Shown: positions 23,470 to 31,625 of the stretch, in pieces | How positions within the stretch are numbered: position 1 is the first letter of the stretch | Layout of the letters: every line of letters begins with the position of its first letter | NCBI GenBank assembly: GCA_023622515.1 | Contig: JAMNZB010000072.1 | Span: 1 to 49,116, forward strand | Source: Bacillota bacterium | GTDB lineage: Bacteria; Bacillota; Clostridia; Saccharofermentanales; DTU023 | DNA length: 49,116 nucleotides | Direction: 5' to 3' | Notes under the pieces: model-generated | Databases searched by the model: none | Told to the model about the DNA's origin: nothing | The model's input: only the letters and a program-made list of their open reading frames with translations | Translations under genes and position numbers: made by a program

Positions 23470-25821
23470 TTATTCTAAGTAAATTAAATTGTCTGTTCCA
23501 AGCCAGGCAAGGCGAGGCGTATTCAACCAAACGTTTCCACCTCTTACCGAAGTCGGATTGATAGAAAAACTGTTGTCATCAACACTACCGGGAGCGGCCA
23601 ATTGTGCGCTGATTCCCCCGCTATACTTATAGAGTGCGTTATCCGCTGAGACAAAATAAATCTGACTGGCATCGGGATTCATGAGGTAGCTCTTTACACC
23701 ATCACTGATTTTTTCAGCCATACCGCTTGTGGACCTTCTCCAAAGAGCGCCATCTTTAAGGTAAAGCACACCGGATCCATCCATCGTTGCATTGACCTGC
23801 TGAACACCCCCGTAGCTGAGGATGCTAATCGGTATCTCTGCCGATTGGAGGTCGGCACTGCTGCTAATCATCATAAGATTCTTTTCGTTATCAACAAAGA
23901 AAATGCTGTTTCCGCTGGTTACATACTCTTTCACACCGCTCGCGATTTGAGTTGCCTGGAAATTGACCCCATCATTGAGGGAATTTTGATTACTGAGATA
24001 AAGATTGCCTTGGCTGTAAATTACAAGAGAAGAGTAGGCGCCAAGGCTGTCCGGCCCTGCCCCTAAAACATGGCTGTATTGGTCAATCACAAGATTAGGA
24101 TTACTGATTCTCTGCTCGACCCCTGTGCGGGTTACCCTGGTTATGGAATTAGCCTGCTCTTGGTAGATAACAAGTTCATTGCCCTCCGGGGTAACTTGAA
24201 TCTTGGCCCTTTGTCCCGGAAGCACCTTGCCCAGGCGTAAGGCCTGCGGCCCGTAAAGCATGGGGTTGAAGGCATAGACATTCATATCATCCTGGAATAT
24301 GGCGATCCTGCCCACATCATCAAAATAATTTAATTGTGTGGGGCTATAGGCCTCCAAGAGGCCGGTAAAGTTTCCGTTCACATCAAGCAGGCCAATCTCT
24401 CCGCCACGCATAACAAGGAATTGATTGCTATCAGCAGCAATCATGGCCGAGGAAACATCAGGGGAAAGGACGCGAAGCGTCATTGTCGCAAAGTCACAAT
24501 AATACAGTTGGCCACTTGAAATATAGGCAAAACCCTCATTGCCGACAAGATTTTGCAAGCCCTGGCTGGGGGCACTTTGTAGCAGAGTGCCGTCATTTAA
24601 GCTGTCAAAAAGCAAATACCGGCCGTCTTCTGTCCGGGCAATAATATGTTGATTATCAGGCGAGCTGTAAATTTCAGCATAAGAGCCCTCGCCTTTGGTC
24701 AACTGATATTGTCCTCCGGCGTCCTGCCTCAAGAACCAGAAACTGCTGGCCCCTTCTATGATTGTTCCGCTTACCGGATCAGGCAGGCGAACGTCTTCCC
24801 AGACAGCCGGAGCAGGTAAGTTAATCTCTGAACTTTCACCGGCTAAGCTGGACTGGCCGGCTCCACCTTCACTGCCTATGGGCGGAGGGGAGGTCGGGCC
24901 GGCGGTCTCTCCGCTATCTCCCGAAGCAGCCGGGTCAAGGGGTGGCGGAGAAGTCGGGCCTGCTGCTGTTTCCTCTATATACCAGCTTGTTTCGGCCGGC
25001 GTTTCCGTAATAGGTGGAGGAGAAGTTACCAGCGTTGTTTCTACTACGGCGGGCGGCAGTTGGACAACAACGGGCGGCGGCGAGGTGGTCATTTCTTCTG
25101 TTGGAGCCTGGGTAGGCGGAATCCAAGCCGGGGGATTGTGATAGGGATCTGTCCCGAGAGGCGGTAGGGTTTCTTCCGCCTCAGTGCTTTTGGTCACTCG
25201 CGGAGCCGTGGTTACCTCCTCTGTTGTTTCAACAGGCCCTCTCTTTTCTTCCGTTCTTCTTTCCAGACGAGTATCACTTCCCTTTTTCCCCAGCGTGCGA
25301 ATAACTAGAAAGAAAGCAATGATAACCACTAAAGCGATAATAACCGCAATAGCAATTTTAACCGGTTTAGGTAAACCCTCTTCTTCTTCGCTGTCCTCAA
25401 AGAGGGCATCCATATAGTCATTAGAAGGAACTTCTTCATAGCCTTCCCGGTCATAGATAGACGTTTGGGTATAGGAATCTCGATAAGAATAGGAATCAGG
25501 GCGACTATACATGGAGGACCGGGCAGCCCTTCTTGCTGCTTCAGGATCCAGGGCGGGTCTGCCACCGGCGGGGGGACGGAAAGCCTCTTGCTGCCCGGCC
25601 TGACTGCCCGGCCTATATCCGGAATCACCAGGTCTGACTCTCGGCCTATTTCCCGGCAGAGGGCGCTCACCACCGGGACTCCGGCGGTCCGGCCTGTTGG
25701 TCGGCCTGCCCCCCGGTCTTCCTTCCGGCGGCCTTCCCCCTCTACCATCTTGCTGATAGGGACCTGGCCTTCTTTCGTAAGAAGGCCTTCTGTTGTTTCT
25801 GTTATCCCCTTGGTCCACCAT
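23470..25821 (-). CDS. Membrane-anchored protein with low-complexity arms and a propeller-like exterior
   Basis: I do not recognise a named family for this 783-residue protein. Residues 1-110 are rich in Arg, Pro and Gly (RPGGRP-type repeats), and an acidic patch lies near 140-149. One membrane segment follows (KIAIAVIIALVVIIAFFLVI, about 155-174). The outside part starts with a Thr/Pro-rich stretch with repeated PTSPPP and TTSPPP units (about 190-330), typical of wall-spanning linkers. The last 440 residues are made of short repeated strands (SPDNQHIIARTEDGRYLLFD and similar) that look like a beta-propeller of the TolB/DUF5050 kind. ATG 25821 is chosen because AGGTGG lies seven bases before it; GTG 25830 is possible. 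A surface sensor or binding role is only a guess. Confidence 0.75.
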   Translation of the reverse strand: MVDQGDNRNNRRPSYERRPGPYQQDGRGGRPPEGRPGGRPTNRPDRRSPGGERPLPGNRPRVRPGDSGYRPGSQAGQQEAFRPPAGGRPALDPEAARRAARSSMYSRPDSYSYRDSYTQTSIYDREGYEEVPSNDYMDALFEDSEEEEGLPKPVKIAIAVIIALVVIIAFFLVIRTLGKKGSDTRLERRTEEKRGPVETTEEVTTAPRVTKSTEAEETLPPLGTDPYHNPPAWIPPTQAPTEEMTTSPPPVVVQLPPAVVETTLVTSPPPITETPAETSWYIEETAAGPTSPPPLDPAASGDSGETAGPTSPPPIGSEGGAGQSSLAGESSEINLPAPAVWEDVRLPDPVSGTIIEGASSFWFLRQDAGGQYQLTKGEGSYAEIYSSPDNQHIIARTEDGRYLLFDSLNDGTLLQSAPSQGLQNLVGNEGFAYISSGQLYYCDFATMTLRVLSPDVSSAMIAADSNQFLVMRGGEIGLLDVNGNFTGLLEAYSPTQLNYFDDVGRIAIFQDDMNVYAFNPMLYGPQALRLGKVLPGQRAKIQVTPEGNELVIYQEQANSITRVTRTGVEQRISNPNLVIDQYSHVLGAGPDSLGAYSSLVIYSQGNLYLSNQNSLNDGVNFQATQIASGVKEYVTSGNSIFFVDNEKNLMMISSSADLQSAEIPISILSYGGVQQVNATMDGSGVLYLKDGALWRRSTSGMAEKISDGVKSYLMNPDASQIYFVSADNALYKYSGGISAQLAAPGSVDDNSFSINPTSVRGGNVWLNTPRLAWLGTDNLIYLE

Positions 25822-25855
25822 AACACCCACCTAAAATTTTTTAGCTATTGTACAC

Positions 25856-27748
25856 TTATACCTCGTCTTTTTCCAGTATTTCCAAGAATCGTTCAAATCG
25901 GGACATGGCATCTTCTATTGGTTTTGCCGATGTCATATCCAATCCGGCACGTTTTAGTGTCGCAATAGGTTCTTCTTTGCTCCCGGAAGCAAGGAAGCCT
26001 AAATAGGCATTCAATTCTTCCTCGCCGCCCTCAATAATACTCTTAGCAAAGGCGCTGGCTGCAGAAAAGCCTGTCGAATATTGGTATACATAAAAATTAT
26101 AGTAAAAATGGGGTATTCTTGCCCACTCGAAGGCAATTTGCGGCGTTCTTACCAGTTCTTCGCCATAATATTTCGCATTGAGATTCCCATACTCTTCGGT
26201 GAGCCAGTCGGCCGTTAGCGGCGTCCCATCTTGCTCTGCCCTATGAATCTTTTGCTCAAATTCGGCAAATTGGCTTTGACGGAAGACAGTACCCTTAAAG
26301 CCATCCAAATAATTCAAAATAATTTCTTGTCTGGTGGCTTTATCTTTGATGCTTCCAAGCAAATAGTTGGTCAGCAAGTTTTCATTTACCGTAGAAGCAA
26401 TTTCCGCCAAGAAAATGGGGTATTTGGCATAGGTAAAGCCTTGTGCCTTACGACTTAAATAGCTGTGGACACTATGGCCAAGTTCATGGGCCAGGGTATA
26501 TAAATTATTTAAGCTCCCCTTCCAGGTCATTAAAATATAAGGTGGGGAATCGTAACAACCTCCGGAATAGGCCCCGGAGCGTTTACCAATATTTTCTGCA
26601 AAATCAATCCAGCGTTTGTCAAAAGCTTCTTCAAGAATTCGACAGTAGTTCTCACCTAAGGGTTTCAGAGCTTCAAGTAAAACATCACGGGCTTCTTCAA
26701 TACTGTAATGCAGGTCAACATTTTTACCAAGCGGGACATGGAGGTCATAGCTGTGGATTTCTTCAAGGCCTAATAGTTTCTTACGCAAGGCTACATAGCG
26801 ATGCAGCAAATCCAGCTTCTTGTGGACTGTCGCAAGGAGTTGGTCGTAGACGAGCTCCGGAATCTCATTTTCAAAAAGGGCCGCCTCTCTTGCACTTGTA
26901 AAATTTCGTATCTTTGCTAAATAATTATTCTTGTGCACCTCTGAGGCTAAAGTAGCCGCATAGGTGTTCCGGAACTGCTCATATATCGCATAATAGCCTT
27001 CATAGGCCGCCTTGCGCACACTACGATCCTTACTTTCCATAAAGCTGCCATATCTGGCATGGGTAAGCTCAACTTCATTTCCCTCTTCATCTCGGATAGT
27101 AGGAAAGCCTTGGTCGGCATTATTTAAAACAGAAAAGACTCTTGCCCCTGTCTCAAAAATAGTTTTGGCACCGGCAAGTAAGCTTTCTTCTTGCAAAGAC
27201 AATATATGGGGTTTTGAGGCACGAATTCTTGTGCAATAGCGGCGATAATATTCCAGTTCCGGCTCCTCTTTGTAAAACTCTTCCATAGTTTCTTCGCTAA
27301 GGTCTGCGATGGCTGAATTAGCAAAAGAAACGGCTGCAGCATATTCTGCCATAAAGGAGCGGACACGAGTAAGCATACCGCTATAGTGAGAGAGGCCGGT
27401 ATCTTCATCGCTCTTCATAGAGGCATAAACAGCCAACTTTGCCAGTTCTCGTCCTTGCTTTTCAATCATTCTTCCAAAGCTGAGAAGATTATCAGCGGAG
27501 GCGGTCAAGCTGTCGCGGAAGGGCTCTATCGCCTCTATATAGGCATCGACTTGCTGAAAAGATTCCTCCCAGGCCTCGTCGCTCTCGAACAAGGGGGTCA
27601 AATCCCAAGTCAAAATTTCCGGAACTTCACTCCTGGCTAAGAGCTGTTCGGCGCCCTCTGCACTAGGGTTAGTCAGCTTATCCCACATCTTTTCTATACC
27701 ATGCGGGCTGTCCATAAAATACTGTTTTTCTGCGTCAAATGTCATCAT
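25856..27748 (-). CDS. pepF: Oligoendopeptidase F (M3B metallopeptidase)
   Basis: A 630-residue zinc peptidase that cuts oligopeptides of roughly 7-17 residues in the cytoplasm. The zinc motif HELGH is in TLAHELGHSVHSYLS (about 413-427), and the third ligand Glu lies in LAEIASTVNENLL (about 441-453). The N-terminal helical lobe and the C-terminal NFYVYQYSTGFSAASAFAK match the family. The length is about 30 residues more than lactococcal PepF. It lies 34 bases upstream of the surface-protein gene and fits the peptide-use theme of the region. The ATG at 27748 has only a weak ribosome site; ATG 27745 is equally possible. Confidence 0.92.
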   Translation of the reverse strand: MMTFDAEKQYFMDSPHGIEKMWDKLTNPSAEGAEQLLARSEVPEILTWDLTPLFESDEAWEESFQQVDAYIEAIEPFRDSLTASADNLLSFGRMIEKQGRELAKLAVYASMKSDEDTGLSHYSGMLTRVRSFMAEYAAAVSFANSAIADLSEETMEEFYKEEPELEYYRRYCTRIRASKPHILSLQEESLLAGAKTIFETGARVFSVLNNADQGFPTIRDEEGNEVELTHARYGSFMESKDRSVRKAAYEGYYAIYEQFRNTYAATLASEVHKNNYLAKIRNFTSAREAALFENEIPELVYDQLLATVHKKLDLLHRYVALRKKLLGLEEIHSYDLHVPLGKNVDLHYSIEEARDVLLEALKPLGENYCRILEEAFDKRWIDFAENIGKRSGAYSGGCYDSPPYILMTWKGSLNNLYTLAHELGHSVHSYLSRKAQGFTYAKYPIFLAEIASTVNENLLTNYLLGSIKDKATRQEIILNYLDGFKGTVFRQSQFAEFEQKIHRAEQDGTPLTADWLTEEYGNLNAKYYGEELVRTPQIAFEWARIPHFYYNFYVYQYSTGFSAASAFAKSIIEGGEEELNAYLGFLASGSKEEPIATLKRAGLDMTSAKPIEDAMSRFERFLEILEKDEV

Positions 27749-27812
27749 GATTTCTACTCTTTATCCTCTACTTCTAATTTATTTGCTTTATATTTTAATT
27801 TTATATTTTTCC

Positions 27813-30512
27813 TTATATTATTTCTTCTTCGTCAACGTCTTCATCTTCCTCCGCAAAGAGGTCTTCTTCATCAACGCCTTCCTCTTCCGGGTCATCTGCC
27901 TCCAGGTTGGCGCCGGGACTTTCTACTTCCGCCTCCTCCAGCGTTTCCGGCTTTTCAGCCTCTTCTTCCGCATCCCGTTCAGCCACGGTGACATCCCGGA
28001 TAACGGCCTCATGGGCCCTCATAAGCTTGACTCCCTGGGTACTGCGGCCCAGGATGGGGATTTCTTCCGCATGAACCCGAATGACTAATCCGTCATCATT
28101 CATAAGGAGGAGGTCCACCTCATCCCCTGCATAACACATCCGAACAATGTTGCCGGTCCGCCTGGTCAGCTTATGGGCAATCAGACCCTTGCCGCCCCGG
28201 GACTGCCTGCGGAAGGAAGAGAGCCGGGTCCGTTTACCCAAACCCTTCTCTGTAACCGTAGCAATAAGAATATCCTCATGAAAAGTAATCATGCTGACAA
28301 TTTCATCTCCCCTACCCAGGCGAATACCTCGTACCCCTCTGGTTGATCGCCCTGTACTGCGCACCTGATCTTCTGAAAAGCGAATTCCCTTGCCTTTTTT
28401 CGTTGTCAAGAAGATATCTTGCCTACCCTCGGTAAGACAAACTGAAATTACCGCATCATCGTCATCTAAGCGAATAGCGATAATCCCCCCCTTATGGATA
28501 TTGGCGTATTCCTTGAGGGCCGTTTTCTTTACAAGGCCCTTTTTTGTAGCCATGACCAGGTAATAGGGGTTTTCTTTAAAGTTATCCGGCATCGGCAGGA
28601 GGCCATAAATTTTTTCATCACCGGCTAAGGGCAAGAGGTTGACGAAGGGCGTTCCCCTGCTTTGGCGCGAAGCCTCCGGAATTGCGTAGCCCTTTAACTT
28701 ATAAACCTTGCCATAGGTACTGAAGGCAAGAAGCCATTGTTTTGTGGAAGAAGTAAATATCGTTTTGACCAGGTCCTCCTCCTTGGTTTGCATGGCCTTA
28801 ATCCCCCTGCCTCCGCGCCTTTGCGCCTCATAGGTATCGCTGGGCACACGCTTTACATAGCCTGCCTCGCTAAGCGTAATAACAACATCTTCGTCCTCAA
28901 TCAGTGATTCATCATCAAGGTCAAAAATTTCATTGGAGATAACCGTCCGCCTTGGATTACTGTAACGACGCTTAATATCTTCCATCTCTCCGATAATTAC
29001 TCCATCCCTTTTTTCAGGATCGTGAATAATGCCGGTGAACTCTGCAATACGTTCCTCCAGTTGCTTCGCTTCCTCTTCAAGCTTCTCTCTTTCCAGACCG
29101 GAAAGCCGTCCCAGGCGCATATCAACAACATGTTGAGCCTGCTTTTCACTGAAGCCGAAACGAGCACGCAGGGCTTCACGCGCATGACTTTCACTAGCCG
29201 ACGCCCGGATGATGCTGATGACTTCATCAATTTCATCAATCGCTTTTTGCAAACCCTCAACAATATGTTTTCTCGCTTCCGCCTTCTCCAAATCAAAACG
29301 GGTACGGCGGATAATGACCTCGCGATAAAATTCCAGATAGGCCATAAGGGCTTCTTTTAAGGAGAATTGCTTTGGCACCAGGAAGCCTTTTTCGTCAGGG
29401 ATCAAGGCCAGCATGTTGGCGCTGAAATTATCTTGCAATTGCGTGTGCTTATACAACTGATTGAGCACAATATTGGGGGTGGCATCCCGTTTCAATTCAA
29501 TGACAATCCGGATTTCGTCATGCCTGTCCGATTCATCACGGACATCAGAAATGCCTTCAATACGCTTATCTTTTACCAAGCTGGCAATGCGTTCAATTAA
29601 TCTGGCCTTATTGACCATGTAGGGGAGGTCCTTAACGATGATGCGATAACGCCCGCCCCGCATTTCTTCAATATCACAATGGGCACGCACAACAATAGAG
29701 CCCCGGCCTGTCTTGTAGGCTTTACGAATACCGGACCGGCCTAAAATTTTTCCGTAGGTGGGAAAGTCAGGACCCGGAATAATCTCCATCAGCTCCTCGA
29801 TAGTAGCCTCCGGATTAGCAATTAAATAAATTACCCCATCAATACATTCGCCGAGATTGTGGGCGGGAATATTCGTGGCCATACCGACAGCAATCCCCGA
29901 AGATCCGTTAACCAAGAGGTTGGGAAAGGGGGCGGGAAGGACCGTAGGCTCCATAGCGTGGTCATCATAGTTGGGCTGAAAGTCAACCGTATCCTTATTG
30001 ATGTCCTTCATCATTTCCTGGGACAATCTTGTCAATCTGGCCTCAGTGTAACGATAGGCAGCCGGCGGGTCGCCGTCGCGTGAACCAAAGTTCCCATGAC
30101 CCTCAACCAAAGTATGGCGCATAGAGAAATCTTGCGCCAAACGTACTAAGGCATCGTAGACCGATGCGTCACCATGCGGGTGAAAGCGGCCCAGAACATC
30201 ACCAACAGTTGTCGCGCACTTCCGAAAAGGTTTGTCCGCAGTAAATCCCTGGGTATACATGGAATAGAGAATGCGCCGGTGAACAGGCTTTAAGCCGTCC
30301 CTGATATCCGGCAAGGCACGGTCTGTGATAACACTCATCGCATAGGTAATGAAGGATTGCTTCATTTCATGCTCTAAGTCAACAGGAATAATAATGTTGT
30401 CCGGATTCTGAAAAGCCGCATCAACCGCACGTTCTTTTTCTCTTTGCAATTCTGCGGCAGTCATTTTCGACCTATCTTTCTCAGCTCCGGGCTGAATCTG
30501 ATCCTTGGCCAT
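27813..30512 (-). CDS. gyrA: DNA gyrase subunit A
   Basis: An 899-residue gyrase A protein. An unusual N-terminal lead of about 40 residues precedes the conserved [19 protein letters not shown]. Catalytic Tyr155 is in [10 protein letters not shown]. The C-terminal DNA-wrapping domain carries the GyrA box QRRGGRG, which separates it from ParC. A very acidic tail of about 50 residues ends the protein. At the quinolone site it reads [10 protein letters not shown], so Ala116 stands where E. coli has Ser83, while Asp120 (E. coli Asp87) is kept. The gene stands alone, without gyrB, recF or dnaN beside it. AGAGGA lies five bases before the ATG. Confidence 0.97.
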   Translation of the reverse strand: MAKDQIQPGAEKDRSKMTAAELQREKERAVDAAFQNPDNIIIPVDLEHEMKQSFITYAMSVITDRALPDIRDGLKPVHRRILYSMYTQGFTADKPFRKCATTVGDVLGRFHPHGDASVYDALVRLAQDFSMRHTLVEGHGNFGSRDGDPPAAYRYTEARLTRLSQEMMKDINKDTVDFQPNYDDHAMEPTVLPAPFPNLLVNGSSGIAVGMATNIPAHNLGECIDGVIYLIANPEATIEELMEIIPGPDFPTYGKILGRSGIRKAYKTGRGSIVVRAHCDIEEMRGGRYRIIVKDLPYMVNKARLIERIASLVKDKRIEGISDVRDESDRHDEIRIVIELKRDATPNIVLNQLYKHTQLQDNFSANMLALIPDEKGFLVPKQFSLKEALMAYLEFYREVIIRRTRFDLEKAEARKHIVEGLQKAIDEIDEVISIIRASASESHAREALRARFGFSEKQAQHVVDMRLGRLSGLEREKLEEEAKQLEERIAEFTGIIHDPEKRDGVIIGEMEDIKRRYSNPRRTVISNEIFDLDDESLIEDEDVVITLSEAGYVKRVPSDTYEAQRRGGRGIKAMQTKEEDLVKTIFTSSTKQWLLAFSTYGKVYKLKGYAIPEASRQSRGTPFVNLLPLAGDEKIYGLLPMPDNFKENPYYLVMATKKGLVKKTALKEYANIHKGGIIAIRLDDDDAVISVCLTEGRQDIFLTTKKGKGIRFSEDQVRSTGRSTRGVRGIRLGRGDEIVSMITFHEDILIATVTEKGLGKRTRLSSFRRQSRGGKGLIAHKLTRRTGNIVRMCYAGDEVDLLLMNDDGLVIRVHAEEIPILGRSTQGVKLMRAHEAVIRDVTVAERDAEEEAEKPETLEEAEVESPGANLEADDPEEEGVDEEDLFAEEDEDVDEEEII

Positions 30513-30665
30513 GAAGTCCTCTTTCTATCTAATCCTTTTTCTGTTTCTCCCTTGCGTAAGAGGGCATTTTAACCGGGCAGGTTTTTATCGGCATGCCCCT
30601 CCTCTGAGCGCCCATTTTTTCTAAAAGAAATAAATAACTACGCAAGGTATTACAAAGCGTTCTTA

Positions 30666-30692
30666 CATTATAATAAATTATAACATATAATG
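30666..30692 (-). promoter_or_regulatory. gyrA promoter region with dyad
   Basis: CATTATA (30666-30672) and TATAATG (30686-30692) form a dyad; on the minus strand the segment contains two overlapping TATAAT-like hexamers suitable as -10 boxes about 150-165 bases before gyrA. No good -35 box is present, which would suit a promoter that depends on DNA topology or an activator. Confidence 0.4.
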
Positions 30693-30734
30693 TCCTGAAT
30701 AAATTACTTCTGACTGTCCTGAATAAATTACTTC
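30691..30734. repeat. Two 20-bp direct repeats upstream of gyrA
   Basis: TGTCCTGAATAAATTACTTC occurs exactly at 30691-30710 and again at 30715-30734, a period of 24 bases, close to two helical turns. The repeats lie immediately upstream of the -10-like boxes of gyrA, as tandem regulator sites would. The 12 bases AAATTACTTCCT following the second copy also occur at 3-14 in the rRNA leader. Confidence 0.75.
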
Positions 30735-30784
30735 CTTGTCCCGGCACGAAGGACAGAAGGAAGACTTTATATATGCAAAGAGAG

Positions 30785-30801
30785 GCTTCTATTGGAGAAG
30801 C
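30785..30801 (-). terminator. Weak terminator after rsmG
   Basis: GCTTCT (30785-30790) and AGAAGC (30796-30801) form a 6-bp hairpin ten bases past the rsmG stop, followed on the minus strand by CTCTCTTT. It plausibly ends the yidC-jag-mnmE-mnmG-rsmG transcript. Confidence 0.4.
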
Positions 30802-30810
30802 AGCGATAGG

Positions 30811-31617
30811 CTATAAGGGCTTCTTTTTTATTTGCGCATTACTGCGCGGATATTTCCGGGGACTGGGGGCGACCTTCCTATAAATTAATAGACTTCTGTC
30901 CTGGCCGGTTCCGGGTAAAACAAAGCGGTCTGCTTTTTCAAGTTCTGCACCGAGCAATTTTGCTGCCCTTTCAGCTTCTTTTTGCTCTTCTTCGACCCTG
31001 CCTTTCATGGCACAAAAAACACCGCCTACACGCACCAAGGGCAAGGCGTATTCAAGAAGTGTCGCCAGGCGGGCAACAGCACGAGCCGCAACAAAATCAT
31101 ATTGTTCCCTATGCTGCTTTTCCCGTCCCATCTGCTCGGCTCGGGCATGATAGATGGTCCAAGGGTCGCCTGCTCCGATTTTCCTGAGACTTCGCTCAAT
31201 AAAGTGAAGCCTTTTGGCCAGGGCATCCACTAAATATACATGGAGACCGGGGCGGACAAGCTTAATCGGCACCCCCGGAAAACCGGCGCCTGTGCCAAGG
31301 TCCAGGAAACGAAAGCCGGTCTCTGCCTCCTTTGCAAGCTCTGCATCGAGAAAGGGCAGGATGGTAAAACTGTCAAGGATATGCAGGCGCATGACATCAC
31401 GCGGCTCTTTGATGGCCGAAAGGTTCATGCTGATGTTTTGTTCCAGCATAAGCAGCAAAAACTCCAGAATTTGTTCTGCTGTTTTTTGCAGGCTTGTGGC
31501 CGGTGATAAGGAAAGTAGCGGCAGGAAAAATTCTTCATCCAGAAGTTCCTGCCATTCCCTTTTCAAGGCCTCATACATCTCTTCTCTGAAAGAAACTCTT
31601 TGCTCCGCCATGCTCAT
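30811..31617 (-). CDS. rsmG: 16S rRNA (guanine-527-N7) methyltransferase RsmG
   Basis: A 268-residue methyltransferase that modifies G527 of 16S rRNA with S-adenosylmethionine. The SAM-binding loop FLDLGTGAGFPGVPIKLVRP (about 104-123) and the MNLSAIKEPRDVMRLHILDS segment are characteristic. It is somewhat longer than the usual 215-240 residues, with extra residues at both ends. GAGGG lies before the ATG. It is eight bases after mnmG, the standard gene order in this block. Confidence 0.95.
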   Translation of the reverse strand: MSMAEQRVSFREEMYEALKREWQELLDEEFFLPLLSLSPATSLQKTAEQILEFLLLMLEQNISMNLSAIKEPRDVMRLHILDSFTILPFLDAELAKEAETGFRFLDLGTGAGFPGVPIKLVRPGLHVYLVDALAKRLHFIERSLRKIGAGDPWTIYHARAEQMGREKQHREQYDFVAARAVARLATLLEYALPLVRVGGVFCAMKGRVEEEQKEAERAAKLLGAELEKADRFVLPGTGQDRSLLIYRKVAPSPRKYPRSNAQIKKKPL

Positions 31618-31625
31618 ACTTCCCT

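Noticed and set aside
25465-25968. 167-codon plus-strand open frame
   Set aside because: Antisense to the Arg/Pro/Gly-rich N terminus of the surface protein; repetitive composition keeps several frames open.
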